From NCBI GenBank assembly GCA_002412715.1, contig DHVP01000017.1:1-51412 (forward strand): a stretch of DNA of 51,412 nt, in the 5' to 3' direction. A program made the position numbers and the translations under genes. The notes beneath the pieces are model-generated. The model did not search any database, was not told the origin of the DNA, and saw only the letters and a list, made by a program, of their open reading frames with translations. This DNA is from Deltaproteobacteria bacterium UBA5205 (GTDB taxonomy: Bacteria > Desulfobacterota > Syntrophorhabdia > Syntrophorhabdales > Syntrophorhabdaceae). This document shows positions 7,725 to 16,753 of the stretch, piece by piece; position 1 is the stretch's first letter; the number at the start of each line of letters is the position of its first letter.

Positions 7725-8537
7725 ATGAAACAGATTGAACTTTCTCTTTTGAAGGAGCACGAACGGACGGTTGTGGAAGTCGGCAATGTCGCAGTCGGGA
7801 AAGGGTTGTGTGTCATTGCCGGGCCCTGCTCGGTGGAAAGCGAGAAACAGACCGTCGAGACAGCCATTGCCGTCAAAGAGGCGGGGGCCGACATATTACG
7901 GGGAGGAGCATTCAAACCGAGGACGTCGCCCTATGCCTTCCAGGGTCTCGGTTTGAAGGGACTCAAGATCCTGAAGAAGGCCCGCGAGGAGACAGGGCTT
8001 CCCATTGTAACGGAGGTAGTCGATACGAGGGACGTCCCCTGGGTCTCGGAGTATGCCGACATATTGCAGATCGGTGCCCGGAACATGCAAAACTTTTCCC
8101 TTCTCAAAGAGGCAGGCAAGGCGCACAAACCGGTGCTCCTCAAAAGGGGCATGAACTCCACCATCGAAGAATTCCTGAACTGTGCCGAATACGTCCTGGC
8201 CGCCGGCAATCCGGACGTGATCCTCTGCGAGCGAGGCATAAGGACCTTCGAGACCTATACCCGAAACACCCTGGACATCAGTGCCGTCCCCGTCCTGAAG
8301 GAATTGACCCACCTGCCCGTTATCATCGACCCCTCTCACGCGGCGGGCAGGGTGAGCCTTATCCCTTCCCTGAGCCTTGCCGCGGTGGCCGCCGGTGCCG
8401 ACGGCCTCATGGTTGAAGTCCATATCAACCCTGCCGAGGCAATCTGCGACAAGGAGCAGGCCCTTACGCCGGAACAATTCACAACAATGATGAACCACGT
8501 GAGGACTCTTCACCGTTTCATGGAGTCTGCGGCATGA
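7725..8537 (+). CDS. aroF: 3-deoxy-7-phosphoheptulonate (DAHP) synthase
   Basis: First enzyme of the shikimate pathway: joins phosphoenolpyruvate and erythrose 4-phosphate to DAHP. The protein of about 270 residues is the type I-beta form (as in Bacillus/Thermotoga) without a chorismate mutase or ACT domain: IAGPCSVE, RGGAFKPRTSPYAFQGLG, LQIGARNMQNF, LKRGM, DPSHAAGR and MVEVH, with the metal-binding Cys, His, Glu and Asp in these motifs. The start at 7725 is chosen because GGAGG (7715-7719) lies five bases upstream; ATG 7722 and TTG 7701 are also in frame. It lies directly after the Trp attenuator, so pathway entry is likely controlled by Trp supply. Confidence 0.93.
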   Translation: MKQIELSLLKEHERTVVEVGNVAVGKGLCVIAGPCSVESEKQTVETAIAVKEAGADILRGGAFKPRTSPYAFQGLGLKGLKILKKAREETGLPIVTEVVDTRDVPWVSEYADILQIGARNMQNFSLLKEAGKAHKPVLLKRGMNSTIEEFLNCAEYVLAAGNPDVILCERGIRTFETYTRNTLDISAVPVLKELTHLPVIIDPSHAAGRVSLIPSLSLAAVAAGADGLMVEVHINPAEAICDKEQALTPEQFTTMMNHVRTLHRFMESAA

Positions 8538-9562
8538 AGATCATCAGCCTCAGAACGAAGACGGGACGATGCAGGATAGAACTGGACGTCCCTCTTGCCG
8601 GGATGGAGCAGGCCCTTCGGGGAAGGCGGGCGATAGCCATAATCGACGGCAGGGTCCGCGAACTCCACGGCGAAAGGCTCTATTCCCTTGAATCCATCGA
8701 TATCACCGCATCGGAACCGGAAAAAACCCTCTCCACGATCGGGAAAATCTACGACAGGTTCATCGACTTCGGGGTGGACCGTTCGACGACGATCGTCGGC
8801 ATCGGCGGCGGCATTACCCTCGATATTGCGGGCTTTGCGGCCTCCACTTTCTTAAGGGGACTGCCGTTCATATATGTGCCAACCACACTCCTCGCCCAGG
8901 CTGACGCCGCGGTCGGAGGCAAGAACGGCGTAAACCACCGGGGATATAAGAACATGGCGGGGATCTTCGCCCAGCCCGAAAGGGTTATCTGCGATCATGC
9001 GGTGCTTGCGACCCTTGGTGAACAGGACCGCCGCAACGGCCTCATTGAGATCGTCAAGCACGCCATAATCGGTGACGAAAAACTCTTTCTCCTCCTGGAA
9101 GACCGCGCCGCGGGGATGATGACCCTTGAGCCGGCCTTTGTCAGGGAGGCTGTTTTCGCTTCCCTGTCAGTCAAGACCGCCATTGTTTACCGCGATGAAG
9201 CGGAGGAGGGCCTGCGCAGAAAACTGAATCTGGGACATACCATCGGCCATGCCGTGGAGAAAGTGTTTCACATCCCTCATGGAGAAGCCGTCGGCATCGG
9301 CCTTAAGTTCTCCGCCCGCTTTGCAAACAGGCTGGGCCAGCTCTCGAACACCAATATGAGGCGCATCCTGGAGATGCTCGGCCACCTCGGGGTGCCCGAG
9401 GCGCCGTCGGGCGAAAAAGAGGCCATGAAAGATGCCGTGGGCCAGGACAAGAAACGTGAAGGGTCACTGCTGCATTTCGTCATCCCTCAGGATATCGGTC
9501 GATGCGTGGTGGAAAGTGTACCCCTCGAACAGCTGGAAGAGGCAATAGATGATCTGTGTTAG
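8534..9562 (+). CDS. aroB: 3-dehydroquinate synthase
   Basis: NAD- and metal-dependent cyclisation of DAHP to 3-dehydroquinate. The 342 residues contain the NAD site GGGITLDIAGFAASTFLRG, PTTLLAQADAAVGGKNGVN, the metal ligands in EIVKHAII (Glu), NLGHTIGHAVE (His) and HGEAVGIG (His), and DKKR for substrate phosphate. It overlaps aroF by four bases (ATGA) and aroD by 14, so the genes are translationally coupled. The protein looks complete and ordinary. Confidence 0.95.
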   Translation: MKIISLRTKTGRCRIELDVPLAGMEQALRGRRAIAIIDGRVRELHGERLYSLESIDITASEPEKTLSTIGKIYDRFIDFGVDRSTTIVGIGGGITLDIAGFAASTFLRGLPFIYVPTTLLAQADAAVGGKNGVNHRGYKNMAGIFAQPERVICDHAVLATLGEQDRRNGLIEIVKHAIIGDEKLFLLLEDRAAGMMTLEPAFVREAVFASLSVKTAIVYRDEAEEGLRRKLNLGHTIGHAVEKVFHIPHGEAVGIGLKFSARFANRLGQLSNTNMRRILEMLGHLGVPEAPSGEKEAMKDAVGQDKKREGSLLHFVIPQDIGRCVVESVPLEQLEEAIDDLC

Positions 9563-10196
9563 CGTCGGAAACGTGACTGCACGGGAGTGTGCGAAGAGAA
9601 TTGAAGCTCTCGATCTTGCCGAAATTCGTCTCGATACCATGGACGTCGATCCGGTCTCGGTAAGGCGAATATTTTCACTGTCATCCCGCCTGATCGCCAC
9701 GTGCAGGCCGGGGCGGTACGCTGATGACCTGAGATTCGAGCTTCTCGCAAACGCAATAGCGGCGGGAGCGGCCTATGTCGACGTGGAGATTGAGGCAGCC
9801 GACGAATTCAAGAACGCGATCGCCACGCTGGCGATAAGACACAAGACGCGGCTCATCGTCTCCTACCACAATTACCGGAAGACCCCCGGGCAGAGATTCC
9901 TGCGAGGCACCGTGAGAGACGCTTTTCGATCGGGCGCCGACCTCGCCAAGGTAGCCTGCATGGTGAACGGTCCCGGCGACAACCTCCATCTCATCGATCT
10001 CCTGAAGATGAAGGCATATACCGGAAAGCTCATCGTTGTAGGTATGGGAGAGATGGGAAGGATCGCCCGCGTGACATCCTTGTTCCTGGGATGCCCGTTC
10101 ACGTATGCCTTCGGAGACGAAGACGAACCCCTGGCCCCCGGGCAGATGAGCGCGCGATCCCTGAAGACGGTGATGGAGCTGATACGCCATGGATGA
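9549..10196 (+). CDS. aroD: 3-dehydroquinate dehydratase, type I
   Basis: Dehydrates 3-dehydroquinate to 3-dehydroshikimate through a Schiff base. The 215-residue protein matches the class I (TIM-barrel) form: AEIRLD near the start, the catalytic His in VSYHNY, the Schiff-base Lys in ADLAKVA, and a C-terminal FTYAFGDEDEPLAPGQM substrate loop. Its start lies inside the aroB end (14-base overlap) and its end overlaps the next gene by eight bases. Confidence 0.93.
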   Translation: MICVSVGNVTARECAKRIEALDLAEIRLDTMDVDPVSVRRIFSLSSRLIATCRPGRYADDLRFELLANAIAAGAAYVDVEIEAADEFKNAIATLAIRHKTRLIVSYHNYRKTPGQRFLRGTVRDAFRSGADLAKVACMVNGPGDNLHLIDLLKMKAYTGKLIVVGMGEMGRIARVTSLFLGCPFTYAFGDEDEPLAPGQMSARSLKTVMELIRHG

Positions 10197-11187
10197 CCTG
10201 AGACTATTCGCCGTCGCGGGCAATCCTGTTCTTACCAGCAAAAGCCCCCTGATATTCCGCCGCGCCTTCGAGGCCGCGGGCATGAACGCCGTATACATCC
10301 GTCTCGCAATGCGGGACGCCGGGGAAACAGCCCAAACGATACGGGAACTGGGCATCAGCGGCGCCACTATTGCATCCCCGTTTCGGGAAGAAATCATCCC
10401 CTTCCTCAACAAACTCGACAAGGGCGCACGGAAAACCGGCGCCGCCAACATCGTCGTTAATGACGGCGGCAGTCTCACGGGCTACAACACGGAGCGTGAA
10501 AACACAGGCACGACCCCCACAGCGAACGCCGGAACGATGGGTGGAGACAATGGAAGAAAGGCTGAAGCCCCGGACGGGCTCCTTGCCGAGAACGCACGGG
10601 CCTTTCGCATCTTTACAGGCCGCGAGCCGCCGCTTAAGGAAATGGAAAAGGCCCTTCACGAGAAAGACCGTCCCCATCCGCATAGAATATGCGTCATCGG
10701 ATTCATGGGCGCCGGAAAATCGAGCATCGGCCCTGCCGTGGCCGTGAAGCTGTCGATGCCCCATGTCGATGTGGACGCCAGCATTGAAAAAAAGACAGGG
10801 CGAACGATCAGGCAGATCTTCACGGAGTCCGGCGAAGAGGTATTTCGGCGCCACGAAAAGAGCGAGATAGAAGGCATCCTCGGGCTGAGCCGTTGTGTGG
10901 TGGCGGCAGGAGGAGGAAGTGTCCTCGACAGGGAAAGCGCGAAGAGTATGAAGGACTTCTGTCTGGTCGTGTGGCTCTTTGCGGGCCTTAACGAGACACG
11001 CCGGAGGATCGGCGCGGACTCGTCACGGCCCCTCGCTCTCGGTAAGAAAACACTGGATGAGCTCTTCACCGGCAGGATTCCTGTCTATGCAAGGACCTGT
11101 CACCTGCTCGTCAAAACGGACGAGGCCTCAATCGACGAGGTCGCGGAAAGGATCGTATATGAAAGTGATAAAGCCTTCGGAGGTTGA
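10189..11187 (+). CDS. aroK: Truncated shikimate-dehydrogenase-like domain fused to shikimate kinase
   Basis: A 332-residue two-part protein. Residues about 6-102 match the substrate-binding half of AroE (GNPVLTSKSP, GAANIVVNDG, GYNTE). The NADP-binding Rossmann domain is absent; residues about 128-156 (DGLLAENARAFRIFTG) resemble the final helix of AroE that normally follows it. Compared with E. coli AroE the catalytic Lys65 is Arg (SPFREE), Asp102 is Glu (NTE) and Gln244 is Glu, so dehydrogenase activity is not expected. Residues about 166-328 are a complete shikimate kinase: Walker A GFMGAGKSS, DVDASIE, AAGGGSV and the lid region. Kinase function is confident; the front domain may be a vestige or a shikimate-sensing module. 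Confidence 0.88.
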   Translation: MDDLRLFAVAGNPVLTSKSPLIFRRAFEAAGMNAVYIRLAMRDAGETAQTIRELGISGATIASPFREEIIPFLNKLDKGARKTGAANIVVNDGGSLTGYNTERENTGTTPTANAGTMGGDNGRKAEAPDGLLAENARAFRIFTGREPPLKEMEKALHEKDRPHPHRICVIGFMGAGKSSIGPAVAVKLSMPHVDVDASIEKKTGRTIRQIFTESGEEVFRRHEKSEIEGILGLSRCVVAAGGGSVLDRESAKSMKDFCLVVWLFAGLNETRRRIGADSSRPLALGKKTLDELFTGRIPVYARTCHLLVKTDEASIDEVAERIVYESDKAFGG

Positions 11188-12418
11188 TGGCCGCATCAAG
11201 GCGCCGGCTTCAAAAAGCGCGACGATACGGGCTGTGGCCGCGGCCCTTCTCGGCGATGGGGTGTCGGAGATCAAGAACCCCTCATTCTGCGATGATGCGG
11301 TGACCGCCCTTTTGATCGCACGCACGTTGGGAGCCACCTTCATCCGCGGAAAGGACCGCATCTTGATGAATGGCAACAAGGCCTTCGGGCATACCCGCAT
11401 ACCATCGGAATTCATCGATTGCAATGAATCGGGCCTTTGTATGCGCATGTTCCCCCCAATTGCGGCCCTGGCAGGAGAGCACTGCGTTATCGGCGGGAAG
11501 GGCTCGCTGATGACACGACCTGTGGCGATGGTGGAATCCATCGCCGACTTCGGGGTCGTCTGCACCACCATGCACGGATGCCCGCCGGTGACCATCGACG
11601 GCCGTTTGCGGGGCGGCACCGCACACATAGACGGTTCGATCAGTTCGCAGTTCCTGTCAGGCCTCCTTCTGGCCCTTCCGCTCTGCGATGAAAACTCGCG
11701 CCTCTACGTTCGAAACCCTGCCAGCAAACCATATATCGAGATGACCATCAGGATGGCGGAGCACTTCGGCATCGCCATCCATCATGACGAAGATATGAAG
11801 CTTTTCAGCGTTCCGGGCGGACAGCGCTATCATCCGGCGCTGGTGGAGATCGAGGGAGACTGGTCGGGCGCCTCATTTCCTCTCGTGGCCGCGGCGATAG
11901 CCGGATCGGTCTCTGTCCAGGGCCTCGACATGACCTCCTGTCAGGCCGACAGGGCGATATTGTCCGCCCTTGATGCCGCCGGGGCGGCCTGCAACTTCAG
12001 CGAAGGCTTGATTACCGTGGAGAAGAAAGACCTCAGGCCATTCCAATTCGATGCGACCGACTGCCCCGATCTCGTGCCCCCTCTCGTGGCGCTGGCGGCC
12101 CATTGCCGGGGCAAGAGCGTCATCCATGGGACCGCCCGCCTTCGGTACAAGGAAAGCGACCGCTCGACGGCCCTTGCATCGCAATTCGGCAGCATGGGAA
12201 TCGCCGTCGATGTCGAAACCGACAGGATCGAAATACAGGGTTCCCGGCCATGTGCGGCCACGGTTGACCCATCCGGGGACCACCGCATCGCAATGGCCTG
12301 CGCCGTTGCCGCCCTCGGTGCCTCAGGGCCCGTCGCAATCAGCTCTCCAGGCTGCGTCGCGAAGTCGTACGGGGAGTTTTTCGAAGATCTGGAGTCTATA
12401 AGGAGCAGCCATGAATAG
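11159..12418 (+). CDS. aroA: 3-phosphoshikimate 1-carboxyvinyltransferase (EPSP synthase)
   Basis: Transfers enolpyruvate from PEP to shikimate 3-phosphate. The 419-residue protein starts at ATG 11159, inside the aroK end (29-base overlap), which matches the family N-terminus (PASKSATIRA). Conserved active-site segments are present: SKS, DGSISSQFLSG, TDCPDLVPP, YKESDR, DHRIAM and AKSYGEFF. The loop that in E. coli reads GNAGTAMRP is NESGLCMRM here, so the positions equal to Thr97 and Pro101 are Leu and Met. I believe this ESGL-type loop marks a divergent AroA branch. A longer upstream frame exists but reads through aroK and is not the gene start. Confidence 0.93.
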   Translation: MKVIKPSEVDGRIKAPASKSATIRAVAAALLGDGVSEIKNPSFCDDAVTALLIARTLGATFIRGKDRILMNGNKAFGHTRIPSEFIDCNESGLCMRMFPPIAALAGEHCVIGGKGSLMTRPVAMVESIADFGVVCTTMHGCPPVTIDGRLRGGTAHIDGSISSQFLSGLLLALPLCDENSRLYVRNPASKPYIEMTIRMAEHFGIAIHHDEDMKLFSVPGGQRYHPALVEIEGDWSGASFPLVAAAIAGSVSVQGLDMTSCQADRAILSALDAAGAACNFSEGLITVEKKDLRPFQFDATDCPDLVPPLVALAAHCRGKSVIHGTARLRYKESDRSTALASQFGSMGIAVDVETDRIEIQGSRPCAATVDPSGDHRIAMACAVAALGASGPVAISSPGCVAKSYGEFFEDLESIRSSHE

Positions 12419-13682
12419 TTTTGGACGTCTTTTCAGGATAAGCATCTTCGGCGAATCGCACGGGAAATCCCTGGGTATCGTGGTGGATGGATGCCCGGCG
12501 GGCCTACCCCTCGAACCCGGCGATTTTCTAAGCGACCTCGGCCGGAGACAGGGGGGCAGGGAGGGAACCACCGCCCGGGTTGAAGACGACGTTCCCCACC
12601 TTATGAGCGGCATCTTCGAAGGAAAAACAACGGGGGCGCCCGTCCTTGTCGTCTTTGACAACGAAAAACAGGACAGCGGCGCCTACGAAACGCTTCGCTA
12701 CACGCCGCGGCCCGGTCACGCGGACTTCAGCGCCTTCACAAAATACGGCGGCTTTAACGACCACAGTGGCTCAGGTCACTTTTCCGGGCGCCTGACGGTG
12801 GGTCTCGTTGCCGCCGGAGTGATCGCCAAAAAGATCATATCTCCCGTGGCCGTGGAAGCTGACATCGTTGAAGCGGGAGGCTCGAAGGACATCGCCGGGG
12901 CCGTTCGCGGGGCCGCGGCCGAAGGTGATTCCATCGGAGGAATCGTTCAATGCACGTCCCGGGGTCTGCCTGCCGGTCTCGGGGAGCCCTTCTGCGACTC
13001 CCTGGAATCTCTCATCAGCCACGCTGTCTTTTCCATCCCGGCCGTCAAGGGGATCGAATTCGGAGCCGGATTCGCGGCGGCAAAGATGCGGGGGAGCACA
13101 TGCAACGATGAGATCGTCGATCTGGCCGGAACAACGGGAAGTAATAACGCCGGCGGGATCGCCGGGGGGATATCGAACGGGAACGAACTTTTCTTCCGCG
13201 TCGCGGTCAAACCCACTCCGAGCATCCCAAAACCCCAGAGGTCAATCGACCTCAGAGACGGGAAACGGATTTCCCTGTCCGTCGAAGGGCGCCACGATCT
13301 GTGCATAGCACTGAGAATGCCCGTCATTATAGAGGCCGCCACCGCCATCGTTCTTGCGGACTCGATGCTCATGGAACAAAGGGTCCCGAGGGTGCGCCCC
13401 GGACAGGCCGCCCGCCCGGCAGCCGGCACGCCCTCGGAAAAGAACGCGGGGACACAGGGCCCCGGTACATTCCAGAGGCTCATGTACGACACTATGGCGA
13501 AGATCCCTCAAACCGCCATTTTCAACGACGCTACAGTGGAGCAGCTTGAGAATGTCACGTCCCGCCTTGAGCATCTGAAGCATATACTCAGGGGCAAAGA
13601 CGAGGAAGAACTGAGACTCTTTTTCGACAGGATTCTCAGGACCCCCATAAAGGAGAACCATCACAATGGAAAGCAACAATAA
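12411..13682 (+). CDS. aroC: Chorismate synthase with C-terminal helical extension
   Basis: FMN-dependent elimination of phosphate from EPSP to chorismate, the branch point for Trp, Phe and Tyr. The N-terminal part is a standard AroC: FGESHGKSLG, RRQGGREGTT, RPGHADFSAFTKYG, and GRHDLCIALR. The usual core ends near residue 330; the remaining about 95 residues are extra, with a Pro/Ala-rich linker and then a charged helical tail (VTSRLEHLKHILRGKDEEEL, FFDRI). That tail resembles, by eye, the C-terminal dimerisation helices of prephenate dehydrogenase (TyrA). Overlaps aroA by 8 and trpE by 17 bases. Confidence 0.92.
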   Translation: MNSFGRLFRISIFGESHGKSLGIVVDGCPAGLPLEPGDFLSDLGRRQGGREGTTARVEDDVPHLMSGIFEGKTTGAPVLVVFDNEKQDSGAYETLRYTPRPGHADFSAFTKYGGFNDHSGSGHFSGRLTVGLVAAGVIAKKIISPVAVEADIVEAGGSKDIAGAVRGAAAEGDSIGGIVQCTSRGLPAGLGEPFCDSLESLISHAVFSIPAVKGIEFGAGFAAAKMRGSTCNDEIVDLAGTTGSNNAGGIAGGISNGNELFFRVAVKPTPSIPKPQRSIDLRDGKRISLSVEGRHDLCIALRMPVIIEAATAIVLADSMLMEQRVPRVRPGQAARPAAGTPSEKNAGTQGPGTFQRLMYDTMAKIPQTAIFNDATVEQLENVTSRLEHLKHILRGKDEEELRLFFDRILRTPIKENHHNGKQQ

Positions 13683-15171
13683 AAGGATTGACGATTTCGT
13701 CAGGACGGCCTCCGGATACCGCCTTGTTCCCCTTGTCCGCGAGATGCCGGGGGACCTCGATACACCGCTGGGCTGCTACATGAAACTCAAGAACGCCTAT
13801 CCCGGCTCCGAATCCTTCCTGCTCGAGACCGCCGAGGCAGGAAAGATGAGCGGCAGGTTTTCCATCATCGGCATCGACCCTCTTTTTACTTTTACAAGTC
13901 GCGGCACCAGGATATCGATGAGGGGCGTCATTGAAGCTGAAGTGATATCCGACGACCCTTTCGGCGAACTGCGCGGTGCCCTCCGGCAGCTTGCGCCCTC
14001 GCCTGTCCCAACCGCGGCGGGTTTTCCGGGAGGGCTCGTCGGCTACGTCGGTTATGACATGGTTCGCTTTTTCGAAAACCTCCCGGACGAAAAAACCCCT
14101 GACATGGACATGCCCGATATGCACTTCATCTTTCCGGAAAGACTGGTCATCATGGATGGCTTTACGGGCAACAGGACACTCGTCGAGTTCGTCCATATCG
14201 CTCCTGGCGAGAGCGCGCTCGGCGCCTATCGAAGGGGCGAGGGGCTTCTTGACGGTTTCTCCAGGGCGGTCGAAGCCCCCCTGGCGCGAAGGGCCGCACC
14301 GGCCCTGGGCGTTTCCGAGCCGCAGTCACTCCTTTCCCGTGAAGATTTCGAGGAGGCCGTCAGAAAGGTCAAGGAGTATATCGTGGCGGGAGACGTGATA
14401 CAGGTCGTCCTTTCGCAGAGGTTCCGGTGCGCCGCGAAGGGTGATTGTCTTTCCCTGTACCGGGCCTTGAGACGCATTAATCCGTCTCCCTACATGTTCC
14501 TTCTCGATTGCGTGGACCACAGTCTCATCGGCTCCTCGCCGGAGACGCAGGTCAGGCTCCAGGGTGGAAGGATAGAGCTCAAACCCATCGCGGGGACGAG
14601 AAGGCGCGGACGCGACGTGAGGGAGGACCGTGAACTCGAAAGAGAACTGCTCGCCGACGAAAAGGAGTGTGCCGAACACGTGATGCTCGTCGACCTGGCG
14701 AGAAACGACGCCGGCAGGGCGGCACGGACGGGGACGGTCGAAGTAAGGGACCTCATGAACGTCGACAGGTTTTCCCACGTCATGCACATCGTATCGTCGG
14801 TGCAGGCGGAAATGGCAGACGGGCTCGACGCCTTCGATGTCTTTCGGGCGGCCTTTCCCGCGGGCACGGTGACGGGAGCGCCAAAGGTGCGGGCCATGGA
14901 GATCATCGACGAACTCGAAAGACACAGACGCGGTTTTTATGCGGGCGCGGTAGGCTATTTCGCCGTCAACGGCGACATGGACTTCTGCATCACCATCAGG
15001 ACAATGCTGAAGAAGGACGGCTTCGTCTATTTCCAGGCAGGGGCCGGGATCGTGGCGGACTCGATCCCGCACAGGGAATACGAAGAGACACTCTTCAAAT
15101 CGCAGGCGCTTGTCAATGCCATAACCGGCAAAAACGAAGGAGGGACCGGCAATGCTTCTTATGATCGATAA
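13666..15171 (+). CDS. trpE: Anthranilate synthase component I
   Basis: Converts chorismate plus ammonia (from TrpG) to anthranilate, the first Trp-specific step. The 501 residues include the N-terminal FLLETAE segment, the position of the Trp feedback site (LLES in enteric TrpE), and the chorismate-binding signature: KPIAGTRRRG, EHVMLVDLARND, FSHVMHIVSS, AFPAGTVTGAPK, and the C-terminal QAGAGIVADS..EYEET. AAGGAGA precedes the ATG, inside the aroC end. Overlaps trpG-D by 20 bases, fitting one-to-one synthesis of the two subunits. Confidence 0.95.
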   Translation: MESNNKRIDDFVRTASGYRLVPLVREMPGDLDTPLGCYMKLKNAYPGSESFLLETAEAGKMSGRFSIIGIDPLFTFTSRGTRISMRGVIEAEVISDDPFGELRGALRQLAPSPVPTAAGFPGGLVGYVGYDMVRFFENLPDEKTPDMDMPDMHFIFPERLVIMDGFTGNRTLVEFVHIAPGESALGAYRRGEGLLDGFSRAVEAPLARRAAPALGVSEPQSLLSREDFEEAVRKVKEYIVAGDVIQVVLSQRFRCAAKGDCLSLYRALRRINPSPYMFLLDCVDHSLIGSSPETQVRLQGGRIELKPIAGTRRRGRDVREDRELERELLADEKECAEHVMLVDLARNDAGRAARTGTVEVRDLMNVDRFSHVMHIVSSVQAEMADGLDAFDVFRAAFPAGTVTGAPKVRAMEIIDELERHRRGFYAGAVGYFAVNGDMDFCITIRTMLKKDGFVYFQAGAGIVADSIPHREYEETLFKSQALVNAITGKNEGGTGNASYDR

Positions 15172-16753
15172 CTACGATTCCTTTACGTACAACCTCGTCC
15201 AGTGTTTTTCGGAACTGGGGGAAGAGGTCGTCGTGCACCGTAATGACAGGGTGACCATCGATGACATAGAAAAGATGGAACCCGACAGGATAGTCCTCTC
15301 GCCGGGGCCGGGGGCGCCCGAAGAAGCAGGCGTATGCGTCGACGTCGTGCGCCGGTTCGCGCCGTCAATACCGATTCTCGGCGTGTGTCTCGGCCACCAG
15401 GCCATCGGGCATGCCTTCGGGACGGCCGTGACGCGGACAGGCCGCATCATGCACGGCAAGACATCCCCCATCTATCACGATGGAAAGACCATCCTCAGTA
15501 AGATTGAAAACCCCTTCGACGCAACGCGCTACCACTCCCTTGTGGTACCCCGGGAAGGCCTGTCGGCGGACCTCGAGGTCTCGGCCTGGACCCGTGACGG
15601 CGAAGTCATGGGAATCCGTCACCGGACCTACCCCGTCGAGGGCATCCAGTTCCATCCCGAATCGATACTGACGCGGGAAGGAAAGAAGATCCTCAAGAAT
15701 TTTCTCGATGTCTCCCGGGAGGTCAACGAGAAGAGGTCCGTGCTGGGGGCCATAGATAAGGTTGTCAACAGGACGGATCTCACGGAGGACGAGATGCTTG
15801 GCGTCATGGAGACAATCATGGACGGCCGCGTCAGTCCCGCTCAAATAGCCGCGTTTATCACGGCATTGCGCATGAAAGGAGAGACTATCGACGAGATTAC
15901 CGGGGCCGCGCGATGTATGCGTGCAAAGGCCCTGCCCCTGCGCGTCATGGAAGATAGGCCGCTTATCGATACGTGCGGCACCGGCGGCGACCACTCCTTT
16001 ACCTTCAATATCTCAACGACAACGGCCTTTGTGGCGGCGGCAGCCGGGGCCTGTGTTGCCAAACACGGTAACCGCAGCGTTTCAAGCCTCTGCGGCAGTG
16101 CGGATGTTCTTGAAAAGCTCGGGATCGCCATCGACCTCACACCCGATGACGTCAGCCGGTGCATCACCGAAGCCGGCATCGGTTTTCTCTTTGCACCCGC
16201 CTTTCACGGGTCCATGAAACACGCCGCCGCACCGAGAAGGGAGGTCGGGATCAGAACGATCTTCAACATCCTCGGACCGCTCACGAACCCGGCCGGGGCA
16301 AGCCGTCAGCTCCTCGGTGTCTATGACGGACAGCTCTGCGAAAAGCTGGCAGTTTCGCTCATACGGCTCGGCACCGACAGGGCCATGGTCGTCCATGGTC
16401 TCGACGGTCTCGACGAGATAACTGTCACAACTGAAACCGAGGTATCCGAAGTATCCGGCGGCAAGGTCCAAAGCTATGTCCTCGATCCGCGCGAGTTCGG
16501 TATCCCCTTTCACCCTGCCGATGACCTCCGCGGAGGGGATGCCGAAGAGAATGCGAGGATCGCCCAGGGCATCCTTGCGGGAGATATCGAGGGCGCGAAA
16601 AGAGATATCGTCCTTATCAACGCCGCCGCGGCCATCTACGTGTGCGGCATTGCCCGCACCCTTGGCGAAGGCCTTGAGATGTCCCGGGATGCCATCGATT
16701 CAGGCAAGGCCATGCTCAAGCTGAACCATCTCAGGGAGGCAAGCCTCCGATGA
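15152..16753 (+). CDS. trpGD: Fused anthranilate synthase glutamine amidotransferase / anthranilate phosphoribosyltransferase
   Basis: Residues 1 to about 190 are a class I glutamine amidotransferase that feeds ammonia to TrpE: DNYDSFTYN, SPGPGAPEEAG, nucleophile Cys79 in GVCLGHQAIG, and the His/Glu pair in FHPESILT. Residues about 200-533 are anthranilate phosphoribosyltransferase (second Trp step, PRPP donor): DTCGTGGDHSFTFNIST, KHGNRSVSS, and FNILGPLTNPA. Such a TrpG-TrpD fusion is familiar from enteric bacteria. The trpC start overlaps its stop by four bases. Confidence 0.95.
   Translation: MLLMIDNYDSFTYNLVQCFSELGEEVVVHRNDRVTIDDIEKMEPDRIVLSPGPGAPEEAGVCVDVVRRFAPSIPILGVCLGHQAIGHAFGTAVTRTGRIMHGKTSPIYHDGKTILSKIENPFDATRYHSLVVPREGLSADLEVSAWTRDGEVMGIRHRTYPVEGIQFHPESILTREGKKILKNFLDVSREVNEKRSVLGAIDKVVNRTDLTEDEMLGVMETIMDGRVSPAQIAAFITALRMKGETIDEITGAARCMRAKALPLRVMEDRPLIDTCGTGGDHSFTFNISTTTAFVAAAAGACVAKHGNRSVSSLCGSADVLEKLGIAIDLTPDDVSRCITEAGIGFLFAPAFHGSMKHAAAPRREVGIRTIFNILGPLTNPAGASRQLLGVYDGQLCEKLAVSLIRLGTDRAMVVHGLDGLDEITVTTETEVSEVSGGKVQSYVLDPREFGIPFHPADDLRGGDAEENARIAQGILAGDIEGAKRDIVLINAAAAIYVCGIARTLGEGLEMSRDAIDSGKAMLKLNHLREASLR

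Noticed and set aside
10979..11158. Upstream in-frame extension of aroA
   Set aside because: It runs inside the aroK coding frame and has no EPSP synthase similarity; the family N-terminus begins at 11159.
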